A stretch of DNA of 22,518 bases from Actinobacteria bacterium UBA4719 (GTDB taxonomy: Bacteria; Actinomycetota; Actinomycetes; Actinomycetales; Dermatophilaceae): NCBI GenBank assembly GCA_002404345.1, contig DHJN01000218.1, positions 1-22,518 on the forward strand, read 5' to 3'. Shown piece by piece: positions 15,421-22,489 of this stretch (the stretch's first letter is position 1; every line of letters begins with the position of its first letter). A model generated the notes under the pieces. The model did not search any database, had not been told where the DNA came from, and saw nothing but the letters and a program-made list of their open reading frames with translations. Position numbers and translations under genes: made by a program.

Positions 15421-18400
15421 GTGTTGGCCGTGACAATGGCACCAGACGCGGGTGGGGCAGGACTTCGGTTTGCGTTGCTTGGACCCCTTGAGGTAACGCG
15501 TTGCGGTGAGCGGCTCCGACTGGGTGGCCGTCAGCAACGCGCGGTCCTGGCCCTGCTGCTCGCCGAGTCCGGCACGGTCGTGTCGGTCGCGCGGATCGGG
15601 GATGCGCTGTGGGGGGAGGAGACGCCGAGCGGTTTCGTCACGACGGTGCAGACGTATGTGTCCCACCTCCGCAAGGTGCTGGAGCCGGACCGGGGTCATG
15701 GCGCACCTGGGAAGGTCTTGCTCACCGAGCCGGGCGGCTACCGCCTCGACACCGGTGGCTCGATCGTCGATGCCGAGCTGTTTGAGAGGAGGGTGTGGGC
15801 CGGCCGCGACGCCCTTGACCGTCATTCCTATGACGAGGCGTCGGCCGAGCTGGCACAGGCCCTGGGTCTCTGGCGCGGCGACGTGCTGGAGGACGTGGCA
15901 GATCTCGCGTTCGTGGAGCCGATCGCCGCTCGGCTGGAGGAGGTGCGCAAGATCGCGCAGGGGCTGAGTATCGAGGCGGAACTGGCTCTGGGCAGGCACG
16001 CTGCCGTTCTTCCTGAGATCGACCGCCTGGTTGCAGAGCTTCCCCTGCAGGAGCAGTTGCACGAGCAACGCATGAGGGCGCTGTACCGACTTGGTCGACA
16101 GTCCGACGCACTGGCTGCCTACCGCGAGGTCCGGAGAAGGCTGCACGACGAGCTTGGGATCGAGCCCGGCCCGCACATCCAGAAGGTGCATCAGGCCATC
16201 CTGGCTCAGGACCCCGCGCTCGACTGGCACCCTCAGGCAGCGATGGAGCCACCTGCGCAGGTTCCCGGTACCGGGCTTGAGGCAATGAGACCCCCACCGC
16301 CGACGAGCCCCGCGGGTTCACTTCTGCCGCCTGTGGGCACACGACGAGGTCGGTTTGCCGGACATTGGTTTCAGGTCGCGTCTTCTGCGACGGCGGTCCT
16401 GCTGGCTGCCGGTCTGCTCACGCTTCTCGTAGCTCAATGGACCTACCCGCGTTCGCCGTCGTTCCCGGCAAACAGTGTTGGCTCTGTCAACGACGACGGC
16501 AGTCTGGGTGGGTCGGTGAGAGTTGGTCTCAGTCCGGATGGCGTGACCTATGGTGCTGGTTCGCTTTGGGCGGCCAATCGCACTGACGGCACGGTGTCGC
16601 GGATCGATCTCGATACCCGTGCGGTTGTTCAGACCATCACTGTGGGGGCCTTGCCGACCGCGCTCACCGTGGCTGCCAACGATGTCTGGGTGGTCAACTT
16701 CGGCGACGGCACGGTCTCCCGGATCAACACCGTGACCAACACCGTCGTCGACAGCATCGTGGTCGGCAACCAACCTGTTGCCATCGCCAGCGGGCCGAGT
16801 GGTGTGTGGGTTGCGAACAGCGGTGATGACACCATCCAGCGGATCGACCCGGTCACTGGCCGGGCAGACAGGGGGGTCGAGGTCGGTGACGGCCCGGACG
16901 GGATTGCCGTGGATGCCACGGCGCTGTGGGTCTGCAACGGTACTGACGGCACGGTCTCGGAGATCGACCCGGTGAGCCTTCAGCAAGGCAAGTCGGTCCT
17001 GGTAGGGGGCGGACCACGAGGAATTGCGCTCACGCCTGACGAGGTCTGGGTTGCCAGCCAGCTGTCACAGAGCGTGACCCGTATCAACCGGGCCACCGGC
17101 GCAGTCCGGACGATCCCCGTGGGTGACGGACCCAACTCGGTGCAGGTCGCGGGCCAGGCCGTCTGGGTCAGCAATGAGTACGACGGCACGATCGCGCGGA
17201 TCGATCCGTCGTCCAATGAGGTGCGCAAGTGGTTCATCGGGGCGTCTCCCCGGGGTCTGACTGCGGCAGGCGGCAGCATCTGGGCTGCGTCAGGGGCGTT
17301 CGCGGACGCCGAGCACAATGGCGGAACGCTCAGGGTCGCGGGGGACACTCTCCCTGGAGGGCAAGGGGTGATCGATCCCGCCGCGGCGAGCGACCGCAGG
17401 ACCATCTCTGCAGAGCGTTTCGTCTATGACGGGCTGGTGGCTCTCGGGATGTCCGGTGGCGCGGCCGGCCAGTCGCTTGTCCCGGACCTGGCGGTGGCAC
17501 TTCCTGGCCCGAGCAACGGCAACCGGACCTATGCGTTCACTCTCCGAGCTGGCGTCCGATACTCGACCGGTCGAGAGGTTCGCGCCGCGGACTTCCGCAC
17601 CGGCGTGCTCAAGGCCCTGACGGTGAGCGGGAGCCGGGGGTCCTTCGCAGGCATCGTGGGTGGCCGGAACTGTATTGACCATCCTGCTTCCTGCGACCTG
17701 TCGACCGGGGTCATCACGGACGACGCGGCTCGCCGCGTGACGTTCAACCTCGAGGCCCCAGACCCGCTGTTCCTCTACAAACTGACCCATTTCGTCTATC
17801 CGGTTCCGCCCGGCACCCCTGCGATCGAGTCCCGGGTTCCGGTTCCGGGCACCGGGCCGTACACGATCGCCGCTTACCCGTCGAAGAATCACTTCACCCT
17901 CAAGCGCAACCCACACTTCAGTCAATGGTCGTTCGCCGCTCAGCCTGCGGGCTACCCGGATGTTATCGACTTTCGCAAGCTCCCTGATGGCAAGGTGGCA
18001 GCTGGGCGGGTTGTTGCGGGCCGGGCCGATGTCGCTGGCCTGTCTCCCAGTTCGGCTGCGTTGCGCGCGGACTTGGCACGCCGGTACCCCGCGCAGTTCA
18101 AGAACCAGCCGCTGGCCCACACGGCCTTGGAGTACCTCAACACCAGGACGGCTCCCTTTGACGACGTCCGCGTACGGAAGGCGCTCAACTACGCGGTGGA
18201 TCGGACCCGGCTGGTCGCCGTCATGGGCGCGTCCGCCACATTCAGCCCGACCTGCCAGGTCCTGCCACCGAACTTCCCCAGCTACCGGTGGTACTGCCCA
18301 TACACGACAGGGTTGCGCGATGGCCGATACCACGGACCTGACCTGCGTAAGGCACAGGAGCTCGTCAGGAGTTCCGGCACTCATGGCATGGCGATCACCG

Positions 18401-18867
18401 TTCGGGGCATGGCGCGGGACCACGAGCTCAACGTGTACCTGGCCACGGTTCTCAGACGGCTCGGCTATCCGGTGACGCTTCGTGAGCTGCCGGACTCGAC
18501 GCGCTATGACTCCTTCGAGGCTCTCAGGCAGGCGCAGATGACGTCCGGGCCGGGGTGGATCGCCCACTATCCCGTGGGTGCCAACTTCTTCGACTCCGTT
18601 TTCGGGTGCACGACCGCGGTGGGTGGAACAGGTTGGTACTGCAACCCGGAGGTGGAGCGTACGGGCGCGCAAGCTCATGCGGCACAGCTCTCCGATCCCG
18701 GGAAGGCTGGCCGCCTGTGGACGGACGTGGACCGCCTGATCACCAACGACGCGCCGGTCGTCGCCCTGGGGAACGACTCATGGTCCACGCTGGTCTCAGC
18801 GAGGGTCGGGAACTACCAGAGCAATGGCTGGGTCGGCCCGCTGCTGAGCCAGATGTGGATCAAGTAG
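15421..18867 (+). CDS. Membrane-anchored SARP regulator fused to a beta-propeller and family-5 solute-binding domain
   Basis: This 1148-residue protein has five parts in order. A SARP/OmpR-type winged helix lies at about 16-110 (QQRAVLALLLAESG, TVQTYVSHLRKVLE, GGYRLD). A BTAD helical domain spans about 116-262 (DAELFERRV, ALYRLGRQSDALAAYREVRR). After a Pro-rich linker, one transmembrane helix lies at about 317-340, with arginines 308-311 on the inner side. A seven-bladed propeller covers about 353-640, its Trp motifs at 383, 423, 463, 503, 543, 582 and 621 evenly spaced at 39-40 residues. A DppA/OppA-type solute-binding domain runs from about 637 to 1148 (ALNYAVDRTRLVAVMG). I infer a cytoplasmic DNA-binding part and an extracellular sensor, like ToxR/CadC in plan. 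The GTG at 15421 is used; TTG 15424 or GTG 15430 may fit GGAGG better. No peptide ABC permease lies nearby, so sensing is likelier than transport. Confidence 0.87.
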   Translation: MLAVTMAPDAGGAGLRFALLGPLEVTRCGERLRLGGRQQRAVLALLLAESGTVVSVARIGDALWGEETPSGFVTTVQTYVSHLRKVLEPDRGHGAPGKVLLTEPGGYRLDTGGSIVDAELFERRVWAGRDALDRHSYDEASAELAQALGLWRGDVLEDVADLAFVEPIAARLEEVRKIAQGLSIEAELALGRHAAVLPEIDRLVAELPLQEQLHEQRMRALYRLGRQSDALAAYREVRRRLHDELGIEPGPHIQKVHQAILAQDPALDWHPQAAMEPPAQVPGTGLEAMRPPPPTSPAGSLLPPVGTRRGRFAGHWFQVASSATAVLLAAGLLTLLVAQWTYPRSPSFPANSVGSVNDDGSLGGSVRVGLSPDGVTYGAGSLWAANRTDGTVSRIDLDTRAVVQTITVGALPTALTVAANDVWVVNFGDGTVSRINTVTNTVVDSIVVGNQPVAIASGPSGVWVANSGDDTIQRIDPVTGRADRGVEVGDGPDGIAVDATALWVCNGTDGTVSEIDPVSLQQGKSVLVGGGPRGIALTPDEVWVASQLSQSVTRINRATGAVRTIPVGDGPNSVQVAGQAVWVSNEYDGTIARIDPSSNEVRKWFIGASPRGLTAAGGSIWAASGAFADAEHNGGTLRVAGDTLPGGQGVIDPAAASDRRTISAERFVYDGLVALGMSGGAAGQSLVPDLAVALPGPSNGNRTYAFTLRAGVRYSTGREVRAADFRTGVLKALTVSGSRGSFAGIVGGRNCIDHPASCDLSTGVITDDAARRVTFNLEAPDPLFLYKLTHFVYPVPPGTPAIESRVPVPGTGPYTIAAYPSKNHFTLKRNPHFSQWSFAAQPAGYPDVIDFRKLPDGKVAAGRVVAGRADVAGLSPSSAALRADLARRYPAQFKNQPLAHTALEYLNTRTAPFDDVRVRKALNYAVDRTRLVAVMGASATFSPTCQVLPPNFPSYRWYCPYTTGLRDGRYHGPDLRKAQELVRSSGTHGMAITVRGMARDHELNVYLATVLRRLGYPVTLRELPDSTRYDSFEALRQAQMTSGPGWIAHYPVGANFFDSVFGCTTAVGGTGWYCNPEVERTGAQAHAAQLSDPGKAGRLWTDVDRLITNDAPVVALGNDSWSTLVSARVGNYQSNGWVGPLLSQMWIK

Positions 18868-19300
18868 GTGATTGCGGTTCCCGGCGCAGCTGCCTCAGAT
18901 CGGTTTTGCAGCGACGCTCGAACTCGTCGAGCTCCTTGAGCGCGTCCTCGATGTCGCGGCGGCGTCGCTCGAGGTCCCCGCGCCGGTCGTTGATCTGGTC
19001 CAGAACGTAGCTGAGCTGACTCGCCTGGCCCCGCGGCTCGTCATACAGGTTGATGATCGTGCGGATCTCCTCGAGCGGGAAACCGAGCCGCTTGCCCCGC
19101 AGGATCAGGTTGAGCCGGGTGCGGTCGCGACGATGGTAGATGCGCACGGTTCCGCGACGCTCGGGGGTGATGAGGTCGAGCTCCTCGTAGTGGCGGACGG
19201 TGCGATGGGTGATGGCGAACTCGTCGGCAATCTGCGCGATCGTCCAGGTTCTCGAGTCGCTGGCTGTACTCGGGCCGTTCGTCGCCGGCGCTCTTGTCAT
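18860..19300 (-). CDS. MerR-family transcriptional regulator
   Basis: This 146-residue regulator has a MerR winged helix at about 19-85 (WTIAQIADEFAITHRTVRHY and the wing region RGTVRIYHRRDRTRLNLIL). A C-terminal coiled coil (about 98-137, RRGDLERRRRDIEDALKELD) serves for dimerisation. There is only one cysteine and no metal-binding cluster, so it is not a metal sensor of the classic type. It is divergent from the acyl-CoA dehydrogenase/carboxylase operon with a shared palindrome, as in LiuR-like regulators of branched-chain acyl-CoA catabolism in proteobacteria; the orthology is inferred. The ATG at 19300 lies 7 nt from a -10-like CATTCT, so the mRNA may be leaderless. Its last 8 bp overlap the convergent receptor gene. 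Confidence 0.87.
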   Translation of the reverse strand: MTRAPATNGPSTASDSRTWTIAQIADEFAITHRTVRHYEELDLITPERRGTVRIYHRRDRTRLNLILRGKRLGFPLEEIRTIINLYDEPRGQASQLSYVLDQINDRRGDLERRRRDIEDALKELDEFERRCKTDLRQLRREPQSPT

Positions 19301-19307
19301 GTCCGTC

Positions 19308-19336
19308 AGAATGCTTTACGTTGACGTTAACGTCAA
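19308..19336 (-). promoter_or_regulatory. Promoter of the MerR regulator
   Basis: On the minus strand TTGACG (19336-19331), a 17-bp spacer and CATTCT (19313-19308) form a promoter whose start point falls near the ATG at 19300. The -35 and part of the spacer lie inside the 16-bp palindrome, so autoregulation is expected. Confidence 0.5.
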
Positions 19337-19343
19337 GTAATAC
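19315..19343 (+). promoter_or_regulatory. Promoter of the acyl-CoA dehydrogenase operon
   Basis: TTTACG (19315-19320), a 17-bp spacer and TAATAC (19338-19343) form a sigma-70-like promoter. The spacer is almost exactly filled by the palindrome TTGACGTTAACGTCAA. Transcription would start near 19350 and leave a leader of about 65 nt before the ATG at 19415. Confidence 0.6.
19321..19336. promoter_or_regulatory. Perfect 16-bp palindrome, likely MerR operator
   Basis: TTGACGTTAACGTCAA is its own reverse complement. The symmetry continues outward as TTAC on the left and GTAA on the right if one left-hand base is skipped. A related half-site, CGACGTCAAG, follows at 19346-19355. It sits between the -35 and -10 of the operon promoter and over the -35 of the regulator's own promoter, the usual place for a MerR dimer. 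Confidence 0.75.
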
Positions 19344-19414
19344 ATCGACGTCAAGCACTGCATCAACGGCGTGTTCCGAGCGATCCTCGGCGCCAACGAA
19401 GGGCCCAACCACCC

Positions 19415-20599
19415 ATGTTCGAGCTCAGCAAGGACCACGAAGACTTCCGCGCCGTCGTGCGCGAGTTCGCCGGCGCGGAGGTCGCTCCGCACATCGCCGG
19501 ATGGGACCGTGAGCATCACTTCCCGGTCGACCTGGTCCCCAAGATGGGTGACCTCGGGTTGTTCGGCCTGGTGGTGCCGGAGGAGTTCGGCGGCGGTGAC
19601 CCCGGAGAAGGGGCGTTCACGTTCCTGTGTGTGGCAATCGAGGAGCTTGGCCGCGTCGACCAGTCCATCGGCATCACGCTGTCGGCCGGTGTCGGACTCG
19701 GCATCAACCCGATCCTCACCTACGGCACCCAGGAGCAGAAGGAGCGTTGGCTGCCTGATCTCGTGGCCGGTCGTGCGCTTGCGGCCTTCGGCCTGACCGA
19801 GACCGAGGCCGGCTCTGACGCCGGCGCCACTCGCACCAGGGCGCGCCTCGACGGCGACGAATGGGTCGTCAACGGCTCCAAGTCCTTCATCACCAACAGC
19901 GGAACGGACATCACCTCCGTCGTGACGGTCACCGCCCGCACCGGGGAGAATCCCGACGGTTCCCCCGAGATCAGCACGATCATGATTCCTGCCGGTACGC
20001 CGGGATTCACGGTCGAGCCGCCATACGAGAAGCTGGGCTGGCACGCCTCCGACACCCACGGCCTGTCGTTCGACGACTGCCGCGTCCCGGCGGAGAACCT
20101 GCTCGGCGAGCAGGGCGCCGGCTTCAAGCAGTTCCTCAAGACTCTTGATGACGGCCGCATCGCGATCAGTGCGCTGGCCGTCGGACTGGCCCAGGCCTGC
20201 CTCGAGGCTTCGACCGACTACGCCAAGACGCGTATGGCGTTCGGCCGACCCATCGGGGTCAACCAGGGAGTCTCGTTCCAGATCGCGGATCTGGCCGTGA
20301 TGGTCGAGGCGGCCCGCACGTTGACCTACAAGGCTGCCTGGCTCAAGGACGAGCTCCACGGCGGGCGTCGCTCGGTCAAGGAGGTCAAGCAGGCGGCCGC
20401 GGTCGCCAAGCTCTACTCCACCGAGGCCGCGGTCTCGGCGACACGCATTGCCACCCAGATCTTCGGTGGCAACGGCTTCATGGAGGAGTTCCCGGTCGCC
20501 CGCTTCTACCGGGATGCCAAGATCCTGGAGATCGGCGAGGGTACGAGTGAGGTCCAGCGCATGGTCATCGCCCGGGGCCTCGGTCTGCCCAGAGCCTGA
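19415..20599 (+). CDS. Acyl-CoA dehydrogenase
   Basis: This 394-residue FAD enzyme introduces the alpha-beta double bond in an acyl-CoA and passes electrons to an electron-transfer flavoprotein. Signature segments are AFGLTETEAGSDAGATRTRA (124-143) and KSFITNS (156-162) around the flavin, and QIFGGNGFMEEFPVARFYRD near the C-terminus. The catalytic glutamate is at 375 in EIGEGTSEVQR, the position used by medium- and short-chain enzymes. Isovaleryl-CoA dehydrogenases have Ala here (GAGTSE). Chain length cannot be fixed from sequence, though a straight-chain or 2-methyl-branched substrate is favoured over isovaleryl-CoA. It is first gene of an operon with accD 77 bp downstream and is controlled by the palindromic promoter upstream. 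Confidence 0.92.
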   Translation: MFELSKDHEDFRAVVREFAGAEVAPHIAGWDREHHFPVDLVPKMGDLGLFGLVVPEEFGGGDPGEGAFTFLCVAIEELGRVDQSIGITLSAGVGLGINPILTYGTQEQKERWLPDLVAGRALAAFGLTETEAGSDAGATRTRARLDGDEWVVNGSKSFITNSGTDITSVVTVTARTGENPDGSPEISTIMIPAGTPGFTVEPPYEKLGWHASDTHGLSFDDCRVPAENLLGEQGAGFKQFLKTLDDGRIAISALAVGLAQACLEASTDYAKTRMAFGRPIGVNQGVSFQIADLAVMVEAARTLTYKAAWLKDELHGGRRSVKEVKQAAAVAKLYSTEAAVSATRIATQIFGGNGFMEEFPVARFYRDAKILEIGEGTSEVQRMVIARGLGLPRA

Positions 20600-20622
20600 C
20601 CCACCCGATGGCCCACAGTCAC

Positions 20623-20664
20623 ACGAGCAGATGCCCACGAACAGATGCCCACGAACAGATGCCA
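20623..20664 (+). repeat. 14-bp tandem repeat between acyl-CoA dehydrogenase and accD
   Basis: Three head-to-tail copies of ACGA(G/A)CAGATGCC(C/A) fill most of the 77-bp gap and end just before the accD ribosome binding site. Each copy carries an ATG. The frame through the repeats from the ATG at 20608 is open into accD, but the period is not a multiple of three and no ribosome binding site supports that start. Confidence 0.8.
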
Positions 20665-20676
20665 GGAGATGTCGGT

Positions 20677-22269
20677 ATGACGGACGTTCGATCCCAGCCG
20701 CAGGCACCCTTCGCTGGTCCCACCGAGAACGGCGACCCGCGGGTCGCTGACGTGCGCAAGCGGCTGAATGCGGCTCATGCCGCTTCGGCGACGCCACCGC
20801 AGAAGGCTGCGGCCAAGCTGGAGTTGCAGCACAAGCTGTACGTGCGGGAGCGCATCTCACTGCTGTTTGATGAGGGCTCGTTCGTCGAGGACGGGCGTTA
20901 TGCCAACTCGATGTCGGCGGGGTTGCCCGCGGACGGCGTCGTCACCGGCCGGGGGACGGTGGACGGCCGGCCGGCCATCGTCGTGGCCAACGACCCGACG
21001 GTCAAGGCCGGGTCGTGGGGCGCCCGCACGGTCGAGAAGATCATTCGCGCCACCGAGATGGCGCTGCGTGAAGAGCTCCCCGTCTTCTGGTTCATCGACT
21101 CCGCCGGCGCGCGCATCACCGACCAGGTCGACCTCTTCCCGGGCCGTCGCGGAGCGGGACGGATCTTCCACAACCAGGTCGCGCTCTCGGGGAAGGTCCC
21201 GCAGATCTGCTGCCTCTTCGGTCCCTCGGCCGCCGGCGGTGCCTACATCCCGGCCTTCACTGACATCGTGATCATGGTCGACGGCAACGCTTCCATGTAC
21301 CTCGGCAGCCCCCGGATGGCCGAGATGGTGGTCGGTGAGAAGGTCTCGCTCGAGGACATGGGGGGCGCGCGGATGCACTGCACCGTCTCGGGCTGTGGTG
21401 ACCTGCTTGCGTCCGACGACGGCGACGCAATCGACCTGGCCAAGCTTTACTTCTCCTACGTGCCCTCGAACTGGCGGGGCGAGGCGCCGTCCTACGTGCC
21501 CGAGGAGCCGTCCCGCCCGCTGACGCGTTCGACGGTTCCGGAGGTCGAGAGCCAGCCTTTCGACATCCACGAGGTCATCGACGGGCTGGTGGACGACGAC
21601 TCCTTCTTCGAGCTCAAGCCGCTGTATGCCGCGGAGCTCGTCACCGGGTTCGGCCGGATGGCAGGGGCGACGGTGGGCGTGGTCGCCAACAACTCTGCGG
21701 TCAAGGGGGGTGTGCTCTTCGTCGACAGCGCGGACAAGGCGGCGCGGTTCATCTGGCTGTGCGACGCCTTCTCGATCCCGCTGATCTACCTGGCTGACGT
21801 CCCTGGCTTCATGATCGGTTCGGAGGTCGAGAGGGCGGGCATCATCCGGCACGGCGCCAAGATGATCACGGCGGTGTCGGAGGCGACGGTTCCGCAGTTC
21901 TCGGTCATCGTGCGCAAGGCCTACGGGGCCGGCCTCTACGCGATGGCGGGTCCGGGCTTCGGTCCGGACGCCACCCTGGCGCTACCGACCGCACGGATCG
22001 CGGTGATGGGGCCGGAGGCGGCAGTCAATGCCGTCTATGCCAACAAGATCGCCGAGATCGAGGACCTTGCCGAGCGAGAACAGTTCGTGAAGGACAAACG
22101 TCGCGACTATGAGCAGGACGTTGACCTTGAGCGTCTTGCCGCCGATCTCGTGCTGGACGCCATCATTGAGGCCGACGAGCTGCGGGCCGAGCTGGTCTCC
22201 CGGCTGACCTACGCCGCCCGTCGAGACCGCACGTTCAGCCATCGCCGCCGGGGCGTGCCGCCGGTCTGA
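20677..22269 (+). CDS. Acyl-CoA carboxylase beta subunit (carboxyltransferase), AccD2/MCC-like
   Basis: This 530-residue carboxyltransferase moves CO2 from carboxybiotin to an acyl-CoA. Two crotonase-like halves are seen, with oxyanion-forming glycine motifs GPSAAGGAY (182-190) in the first and YGAGLYAMAGP (416-426) in the second. Residue 421, which by my alignment matches the substrate-selecting Asp422 of Streptomyces PccB, is Tyr here, as in the FGAGNYGM motif of methylcrotonyl-CoA carboxylases. A plain propionyl-CoA substrate is therefore less likely. The ATG at 20677 is chosen because AGGAGA precedes it by 7 nt; an upstream ATG at 20608 runs through a tandem repeat. It needs a biotin-carrying alpha subunit; none follows, so AccA at 12921 is a candidate partner. 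Confidence 0.9.
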   Translation: MTDVRSQPQAPFAGPTENGDPRVADVRKRLNAAHAASATPPQKAAAKLELQHKLYVRERISLLFDEGSFVEDGRYANSMSAGLPADGVVTGRGTVDGRPAIVVANDPTVKAGSWGARTVEKIIRATEMALREELPVFWFIDSAGARITDQVDLFPGRRGAGRIFHNQVALSGKVPQICCLFGPSAAGGAYIPAFTDIVIMVDGNASMYLGSPRMAEMVVGEKVSLEDMGGARMHCTVSGCGDLLASDDGDAIDLAKLYFSYVPSNWRGEAPSYVPEEPSRPLTRSTVPEVESQPFDIHEVIDGLVDDDSFFELKPLYAAELVTGFGRMAGATVGVVANNSAVKGGVLFVDSADKAARFIWLCDAFSIPLIYLADVPGFMIGSEVERAGIIRHGAKMITAVSEATVPQFSVIVRKAYGAGLYAMAGPGFGPDATLALPTARIAVMGPEAAVNAVYANKIAEIEDLAEREQFVKDKRRDYEQDVDLERLAADLVLDAIIEADELRAELVSRLTYAARRDRTFSHRRRGVPPV

Positions 22270-22274
22270 GCTCG

Positions 22275-22335
22275 ATGTGGTCGGTGACGTCGAAAGCCGT
22301 TGGGGCACTTCGGTTTTCGATGTCACCGACCACAT
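22275..22335 (+). terminator. 25-bp hairpin terminating the acyl-CoA dehydrogenase/accD operon
   Basis: The left arm (22275-22299) pairs along its full length with the right arm (22311-22335) around an 11-nt loop. Two of the 25 pairs are G-U in plus-strand RNA and would be A-C mismatches in minus-strand RNA, so it is shaped to work on the plus strand. It begins 6 nt after the accD stop. Confidence 0.8.
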
Positions 22336-22437
22336 GGGCGGAATGACGTTGGGGAAAGAGACCAGCGGTCGAGCGTGACCGGAAATCGGTGCTAGAGTCG
22401 TCCACGGCCCAGCAAGCCAAGCCCCGCACAATCACCT

Positions 22438-22453
22438 CCGATCCACGGATCGG
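22438..22453. promoter_or_regulatory. Palindrome just upstream of the right-edge promoter
   Basis: CCGATCC and GGATCGG flank two bases (AC), giving a 16-bp dyad that ends 7 bp before the -35 at 22461. It may be a regulator site or chance; the rest of 22336-22460 shows no gene. Confidence 0.3.
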
Positions 22454-22460
22454 GACGGAT

Positions 22461-22489
22461 TTGACGGGCGAAGCGGGTCAGAGTAAGTT
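22461..22489 (+). promoter_or_regulatory. Strong promoter, possibly of an rRNA operon beyond the window
   Basis: TTGACG (22461-22466), a 17-bp spacer and TAAGTT (22484-22489) form a near-consensus promoter. The downstream segment CACGGTTGCCCCG resembles the start of rRNA leader transcripts in actinobacteria as I remember them. A TAGAGT element at 22393-22398 could be the -10 of an additional upstream promoter. No coding region is visible from 22336 to the end, which also fits an RNA operon leader. Confidence 0.55.

Noticed and set aside
14854..16230. Long minus-strand open frame opposite the 5' part of the SARP receptor gene
   Set aside because: It runs through the reverse complement of clear domain-coding sequence and the small membrane protein region. 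Long antisense frames are expected at this GC content, and the translation shows no family features.
17290..18678. Minus-strand open frame of over 450 codons opposite the solute-binding domain
   Set aside because: The composition is Arg/Gly/His-rich with no domain or ribosome binding site. The plus-strand frame is unambiguously coding.
15421..18867. Receptor gene as an assembly artefact joining a regulator to a binding-protein gene
   Set aside because: The frame is continuous, the propeller blades are regularly spaced, and the membrane helix with inner arginines sits exactly between cytoplasmic-type and extracellular-type domains.
19316..20860. Minus-strand open frame of over 500 codons opposite the acyl-CoA dehydrogenase
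   Set aside because: It is the complement of a conserved enzyme gene and crosses its promoter palindrome and the tandem repeats.
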